Assembly: GCF_042767895.1 (NCBI RefSeq)
Contig: NC_091553.1
Coordinates: 46,222,195 to 46,244,694 of the forward strand
DNA: 22,500 nt
Reading direction: 5' to 3'
Origin: Penaeus vannamei
Taxonomy: Eukaryota; Arthropoda; Malacostraca; Decapoda; Penaeidae
The notes under the pieces: model-generated
The model's database searches: none
What the model saw: the letters and a program-made list of their open reading frames with translations, nothing else
What the model was told of the DNA's origin: nothing
Translations under genes and position numbers: made by a program
Shown here: piece by piece, positions 17,871 to 22,500 of the stretch
Layout: the number at the start of each line of letters is the position of its first letter
Position numbering within the stretch: position 1 is the first letter of the stretch

Positions 17871-18175
17871 ACCGACCCCATCTCCTTTCGCACACTCAAC
17901 AATAACACAGCCGCCAATATCTCACTCTTCAAAGCTCACGCCGATGTTAAAAAGGGATGTAGACGCACAAACAGACACAGACAGACACACAAAAAAAAAC
18001 AGGCATGAAATATATATAAATAAATAAGTGTATCGTTCCCTCTAAACCCGTTTGACTGTCCATTATCCAAGGGCAGGAAGGGGCGACCGTGGGCGAGAGT
18101 GCAGGTCGATTTATCCGACAGGTTGGGATAAGTCGAGGATATAATGTGAGATCTATTTTTTTTTTTCTATTTTAT
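17871..18175. other. unique spacer with 11-bp-stem hairpin
   Basis: Mostly unique. It includes ACAGACAC words (17970-17990), A-rich DNA near 17991 and 18010, and an imperfect inverted repeat at 18106-18136. No gene was recognised. Confidence 0.6.
18106..18136 (+). other. imperfect inverted repeat (stem-loop)
   Basis: Arms TCGATTTATCC (18106-18116) and GGATAAGTCGA (18126-18136) pair over 11 positions with one T-G wobble, around the 9-nt loop GACAGGTTG. The wobble makes the plus-strand RNA the better folder. It is the longest complex stem I saw. Confidence 0.6.
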
Positions 18176-18385
18176 TTCTTTCTTTTTTTTATCGTCGTTC
18201 TCTCGCTGCGCATTTTCTCCCCTCTCCCTCCTTGCCCCCCGATTCCCCTCTTCTCCCCCCACACTTCCTCTCCTCTCTCCCCCCACTTCCCCTCCTCTCT
18301 CCCAATTACCCACTTCTCCTCCTTTCCCCCATTTATCCACTTCCTCCTCCTCTCTCCCCCCCCCCCCACCTTCTCCCCCGGTCAA
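18176..18385. repeat. T-rich then C/T minisatellite of about 27 bp
   Basis: CACTTC landmarks at 18262, 18284, 18311 and 18338 give spacings of 22, 27 and 27 bp inside CCTCTCTCCC DNA, ending in a C11-12 run near 18357-18367. Confidence 0.8.
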
Positions 18386-18600
18386 GTGCACGCCTGGTAA
18401 CTTGAGCTGTTGTCTTCAAGCGATCCAAGATGGCCGCCGAGTCATGCTTGAGCTCTCGAAGGGCGGCTGGGGCGCTTCCCGTTTTCTTTGGTGGTTGTTC
18501 TTTTCGTTTTCTTTGGTGGTGGTTCTTTTCGTTCGATCATCGTCTTGTCTTTTCTGTGTTTTCTATTGTCTGTTTGTGCTGGTCTTTCTCTGATTTTGTT
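18386..18600. other. unique block with CCAAGATGGCCGCC and 25-bp duplication
   Basis: Unique sequence with CCAAGATGGCCGCC at 18425-18438: the ATG at 18430 has A at -3 and G at +4, and the word is close to a YY1 site. A frame of 81 codons runs from it (MAAESCLSSRRAAGALP at its start), but the rest is repeat-derived. A 25-bp unit is duplicated at 18480-18504 and 18505-18529 with one difference. No domain was recognised. Confidence 0.45.
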
Positions 18601-18660
18601 GCTTCTTCTCCTCCTCCTCCTCCTCTTCTTCTTCTTGTTCTTCCTCGTCCTCCTCCTCCT
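18601..18660. repeat. (CTC)n/(CTT)n array
   Basis: Imperfect CTC and CTT trinucleotides. Confidence 0.88.
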
Positions 18661-18796
18661 TTAGTTGTCATGTAGCGTGCGCGCGCATTGGTATGCAAAT
18701 TGTTAGTGTGTGTGTACGAGTTCATGTTGTGAGTTTACTGTTGATGATAGCAAAGTGCTACCATGTGCTCTGCTGTTCGCTTGGCCCGCTTGCATA
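18661..18796. other. unique spacer with octamer word
   Basis: Unique sequence with GCGCGCGC (18678-18685) and a perfect ATGCAAAT at 18693-18700. No gene was recognised. Confidence 0.55.
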
Positions 18797-18936
<140 letters not shown>

Positions 18937-19085
18937 CTCATTCCCTCATACTTTCTCATTCTCGCTCATTCCCTCATACTTTCTCATTCTTTCTCATTTT
19001 CTTTCCCATTCTCTCTCTCTCTCTCTCTTTCTCATTCTCTTTATCATTCTCTTTCCCATTCCCTCCCCCTTTCTTTCTCTCACCC
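18937..19085. repeat. 28-bp duplication and TTCTCA/CT-rich tract
   Basis: A 26-bp block beginning CTCATTCCCTCATAC is present at 18937 and 18965 (28-bp period), then CTTTCCCATTCTC-type DNA to about 19085. Confidence 0.9.
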
Positions 19086-19490
19086 AGGAAGACATGAAGG
19101 GTAGAAGAGGGAGAGGGAGAGGGAGGGAAAAGACGGTGCTGTTTGATTTTTTTCTCTCTCTCAAGTGTTACCCGAGCCACATTTACCGGAGTTTACCCTT
19201 TGTGTTATGGTTTTTGGTTTTTCTTCTGGCTAATAGATGGCGTTCGGGTTCGCAGGTCATGCGTGTCTTCACCCGTTCTTTGCGGGTCACTTGACAAATA
19301 TTTATCTTTCGTTTTTCGTCCATTCTCCTTTTTTTTTCTGGTTTGAGGGGAGGAGCCGGAGGGAAGAGGGGGGGGGGTAAAAGAAAGGGGCGGGTGAGAA
19401 AAATGGATAGCCTGTATTAGTATTTTTTTTAAAGAGGTTTCTCATATTTTGGGTTGAGGATTTGGACGTGGAAAAATTATTTAAGTAGAT
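19086..19490. other. unique spacer with GGGAGA stretch
   Basis: (GGGAGA)3 at about 19106-19125, unique DNA at 19150-19320 including AGGTCA (19254) and GGGTCA (19284), then T- and G-rich DNA at 19320-19400 and AT-rich DNA. No gene was recognised. Confidence 0.55.
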
Positions 19491-19800
19491 TTGATGTTTG
19501 AGGGTGATTTTTTTTTTTTTCGAAAGGGTAATTTGAGGGTTAATGTCTTGTTATTCTCGTTGTGGGGGAGAATAGTTTGTTTTTCATGTCAACAGCTGAC
19601 CTCATGTCAAGGAAATGACTCCACACGCCGGAAGGACTCGACACCTTGGCCGGAGCAGACGCGCCTTGACTTGACCGGCTCCTGTCCGTAATTGATCGAC
19701 TCAGAGCCTCAAAATGCATCTGGGGGACTTGTAGCTGTCGTCGCCTGGGAAAAAAAGAAAAGTTTTTGGGTGCAAGTTCTCAGGGGGGGTGAATTTTCCC
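19491..19800. other. unique block with 66-codon open frame
   Basis: Complex sequence. CATGTCAA occurs at 19585 and 19603 around an E-box CAGCTG (19594-19599) and TGACCT (19597-19602). A plus-strand frame (19491-19691) of mixed composition ends in a TAA. No domain was recognised, so it is not called as a gene. Confidence 0.5.
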
Positions 19801-20095
19801 GTCTCTTCCTTTATTTTCTTTTTCTTTTTCTTTATATTTATTCTTTTTTTCTTCGTTCCTTTTATCTTCTTTCGGGTCTTCTTTTTCTTTTTTTTTTATT
19901 AATTTCTTCAGATTATTCTCCTACGTCTTCTTCTTCTTCTTCGTCTTTGTATTCGTCTTGTTCTTCTCCATCTCTTTCTCTTCCTCCTTCATTCTTCGTT
20001 CCCTGTCTTCTTCTTCCTCCCTTCTTCATTCCCTGTCTTCTTCTTCCTCCCTTCTTCATTCCCTCTCTTCTTCTTCCTCTTTTCTGATTCCTTCG
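19801..20095. repeat. T/C-rich tract with 30-bp minisatellite
   Basis: TTTTC-rich DNA to 19920 and TTC units to 19998. A 30-bp unit built on TTCCCTGTC and TTCTTCTTCCTCCC is present at 19999-20028 and 20029-20058, with a diverged third copy to about 20085. Both strands give 10-residue peptide repeats; these are not genes. Confidence 0.93.
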
Positions 20096-20300
20096 TTGAA
20101 TAAGGTTGCTCGCAAGATAACAGGTCACCAACGCAGATAACTTTGCGTCACGTTTTCCGGGTCGCTAATGCAACATGACCTGATCTCGGGTCCTGCGATA
20201 GCGATAGCAGAGGATTCTCCGCCTTGACGACACGTTTGGGGCATGACAGTGAAATAGCGAGCGCATTTAGATACACTTCGGGAATAGGTAGAACATGTGG
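20096..20300. promoter_or_regulatory. unique block dense in GATA and nuclear-receptor words
   Basis: About 200 bp of unique DNA. AGATAA at 20116-20121 and 20136-20141 flank AGGTCA at 20122-20127. TGACCT (inverted half-site) is at 20176-20181, and GCGATA occurs twice near 20195. The clustering resembles a small enhancer; function is inference. Confidence 0.28.
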
Positions 20301-20555
20301 GGGGTATGTGGAGAGGGCGTGAAGAAGGAGATAGGGAGAGGGAAAGAGGGGAGGGTGGGGGTTTGAAGGGTGGAAGGGGGGTCGGTTAGGGTGGGTGGGT
20401 GGGTGGGGGAGTGGGGAAAAGAGGGGGAGGGGTTTGAAGGGGTGGAAGGGGGGTCGGTAAGGGTGGGTGGGTGGGGGGAGAGGGGAAAAGAGGGGAGGGG
20501 GGTTTGAAGGGGTGGAAGGGGGGTCGGTAAGGGTGGGTGGGGTGGGGGGGGAGCA
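20301..20555 (+). repeat. 70-bp minisatellite, each unit with a (GGGT)n G-quadruplex motif
   Basis: After a GA/G-rich lead-in, TTTGAAGG landmarks at 20362, 20433 and 20503 give periods of 71 and 70 bp. There are two complete units and a third that runs to about 20555. Each holds GGGTGGG-type DNA: at 20389-20409 five G runs with single-T loops, at 20461-20478 four, at 20531-20551 four. This is the tightest loop pattern known for parallel quadruplexes. Confidence 0.95.
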
Positions 20556-20700
20556 GGAGGGGGGATACAGCGGTCATTAGTAACCTGAGCAGTGCGAGGG
20601 TGGAGGGTAATGGTCCAAGGTGGGTATCGCTGGGAACCCGCACCTCAGTCCATCTATCAGCAGCCTCTCCTCTCGGGCCGTATGCCTTATCCTTATCCTT
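20556..20700. other. unique spacer
   Basis: About 145 bp of complex sequence ending in CCTTAT repeats (20686-20705). No gene was recognised. Confidence 0.55.
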
Positions 20701-20881
20701 CTTATCCCTCTCTACCTTCTTTTTTTCTCCTTTTCCTCCCCCTCCTCCTTTTTTCTCCCTTTCCTCTTCTTCTTCCTCTTCTTCTTCTTCTTCTCCTTCT
20801 TTTCCCTCTCCCTTTCCTTCCCCTTTTCCTCCTCTTCCTCCACCTCCTCCACCACCTCCTCCTCCACCTCCACCACCACCA
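20701..20881. repeat. TTC/CTCC tract and (CCTCCA)n
   Basis: T/C-rich with TTC trinucleotides (20765-20800), then CCT/CCA units at 20828-20881. Confidence 0.9.
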
Positions 20882-21315
<434 letters not shown>

Positions 21316-21447
21316 GTCTGTGTGTGGTATATTCTGTACCTTCCTGTGTGTTTCTGTCCCGGTATCGTATGGCTTGGCTTCTGGCTTCCTGTTGGCCAGT
21401 ACCTACAGGGAGTGTTAGTTAATGAGGCACATCTAACATGTCCCTGT
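21316..21447. other. unique spacer
   Basis: About 130 bp of unique sequence between (GT)n and (TC)n; no element was recognised. Confidence 0.6.
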
Positions 21448-21615
<168 letters not shown>

Positions 21616-21775
21616 TCCTCAACATTAAAACTACAACGTAAAACACCCAGGACTAAAAAAAAGAAAAAAGATGCATCACGAGCACCGAAAACAGAACACC
21701 TTCCGAATAGCCAAGGAGCGAAGACACCACGAGACCCCCGAAGACGCCGTCCCAAGACGTGGTCGGACTGGCAAG
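21616..21775. other. A-rich unique spacer
   Basis: Unique sequence with a run of eight A near 21656, then CGAAGAC/AAGACG words. It lies within a 399-codon plus-strand frame whose flanks are repeats; no domain was recognised. Confidence 0.5.
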
Positions 21776-21955
21776 GAAGGAGGAGGAGGAGAAGGAAGGA
21801 GGAGGAAGAGAAGGAGGTGGAGAAGGAGAAGGATGTGAAGAAGGAGGAGGAGGAGTGGGAGGATGAGGAAGGAAGGTTGAAGGAGGAAGGAGGTGGAGAA
21901 GGAGGAGGAGGATGGGGAGGAAGAGAAGGAGAAAGAGAAGGAGGGGGAGGAAGGG
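21776..21955. repeat. (GGA/GAA)n polypurine tract
   Basis: GGA, GAA and GGAGAA units with scattered T, much like 10832-10918. Confidence 0.9.
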
Positions 21956-22165
21956 GGACGTCATGTGAGAAGACCAATGTTCGGCTTGGTCGGGTGTCAG
22001 GGCATGGTTGGGGACACGGGGCTGGGGTGGGCGGTGGAGGGGGAGGGGCGTGGGCGGTGGGGAGAGGGAAAGGAGGGAGGGGAAGAGAAGGGGAAGAGGA
22101 CAAAGTCACCAGAACGGGGAGAGGGTGGAGGAGGGAGGAGAGAAGGAAGGAGAAAATGAAGCTAG
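21956..22165. other. unique then G-rich/purine spacer
   Basis: About 55 bp unique, G-rich DNA with many GGG runs at 22008-22080 (quadruplex candidate, plus), then purine-rich DNA to the (GA)n. Confidence 0.65.
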
Positions 22166-22166
22166 G

Positions 22167-22247
<81 letters not shown>

Positions 22248-22282
22248 AAGCAAACACAGGCACGAAAGCAAGCAAGCAAGCA
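22166..22282. repeat. (GA)n with one GGG interruption, then (AAGC)4
   Basis: (GA)n at 22166-22186 and 22189-22245, then unique DNA and AAGC units at about 22265-22280. Confidence 0.95.
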
Positions 22283-22500
22283 AATACAGATGACAAATAA
22301 TGTAACCCATGAGTTATACGTATTAATATACATTTTCAGCACCAATAGTTTTGTATATGATGTCCCCGAGTGTCCGATAATTATTATATTCCTGTGGATT
22401 GGATATCGGGCCTGTGATAATAGAATTTGATATTATCGTGTCGTATAACTCTGACAATTATAGGATATTTGTGAGGGATATTTTGGGTTGTGACTGTCCG
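22283..22500. other. AT-rich unique end
   Basis: Complex AT-rich sequence with a 6-bp inverted repeat GATAAT/ATTATC (22416-22421, 22432-22437). No gene was recognised before the window ends. Confidence 0.6.

Overview
This window looks like non-coding DNA from a eukaryotic nuclear genome that is extremely rich in microsatellites. By eye, well over half of it is simple repeat, homopurine/homopyrimidine tract or short minisatellite. Long perfect (TC)n, (GA)n, (TA)n, (CA)n/(TG)n, (TTA)n and (TTC)n arrays sit next to one another, and the unique spacers are short, mostly 60-300 bp. Such density is known from decapod crustaceans, penaeid shrimp in particular, so a decapod is my best guess. That is an inference from repeat style and from scattered TAGGCCT(A) words; no gene in the window confirms it. 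Nothing suggests a bacterium, phage or organelle.

I could not support any protein-coding gene, tRNA, rRNA or autonomous transposon. Almost every long open frame is a translation of a repeat. Units of 3, 6 or 30 bp stay open in several frames on both strands, and pure (TC)n/(GA)n contains no stop codon. The few open frames in complex sequence (minus 16021-16275, plus 19491-19691, both strands of 20882-21093, plus 18430-18600) have no domain I recognise and are not called as genes.

Layout. 1-2460: (ATGT)n array, a CpG-rich unique block, a hexamer array, and C/T- and G/A-rich tracts ending in C7A25. 2461-5400: unique DNA with two octamer words, (TC)54, (TA)64 seeded by a 22-bp palindrome, TG-rich DNA, a heptamer array and (GA)n. 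5400-9050: long pyrimidine tracts with 23-, 39- and 42-bp duplications, the longest (TC)n (about 101 units), (TTA)n and (TTC)n. 9050-11130: a short unique block with CRE- and E-box-like words, two C/T minisatellites, then a 514-bp in-phase hexanucleotide cascade and a CpG-dense block. 11130-14690: (TTA)n, (TTTC)17(TC)35, a 20-bp minisatellite, GAT-rich DNA, five perfect copies of a 30-bp unit, and two very long pyrimidine tracts. 14690-17030: the most gene-like unique DNA (CpG-rich blocks at about 15446-15600 and 16021-16316). 17030-20100: (TTTC)18(TC)33(CA)46, (GA)n, a hairpin, (TC)n and a 30-bp C/T minisatellite. 20100-22500: a unique block dense in regulatory-like words, a 70-bp minisatellite whose units each carry a G-quadruplex motif, (GT)53 with a 95-bp duplication, (TC)n, purine tracts, (GA)n and an AT-rich end.

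No set of genes works together here. The interest lies in repeat architecture: composite arrays in ordered phase, repeated polarity of composite arrays, strong G-quadruplex and triplex potential, and a few word clusters in the unique spacers that could be regulatory. I did not find a clearly new biological system.
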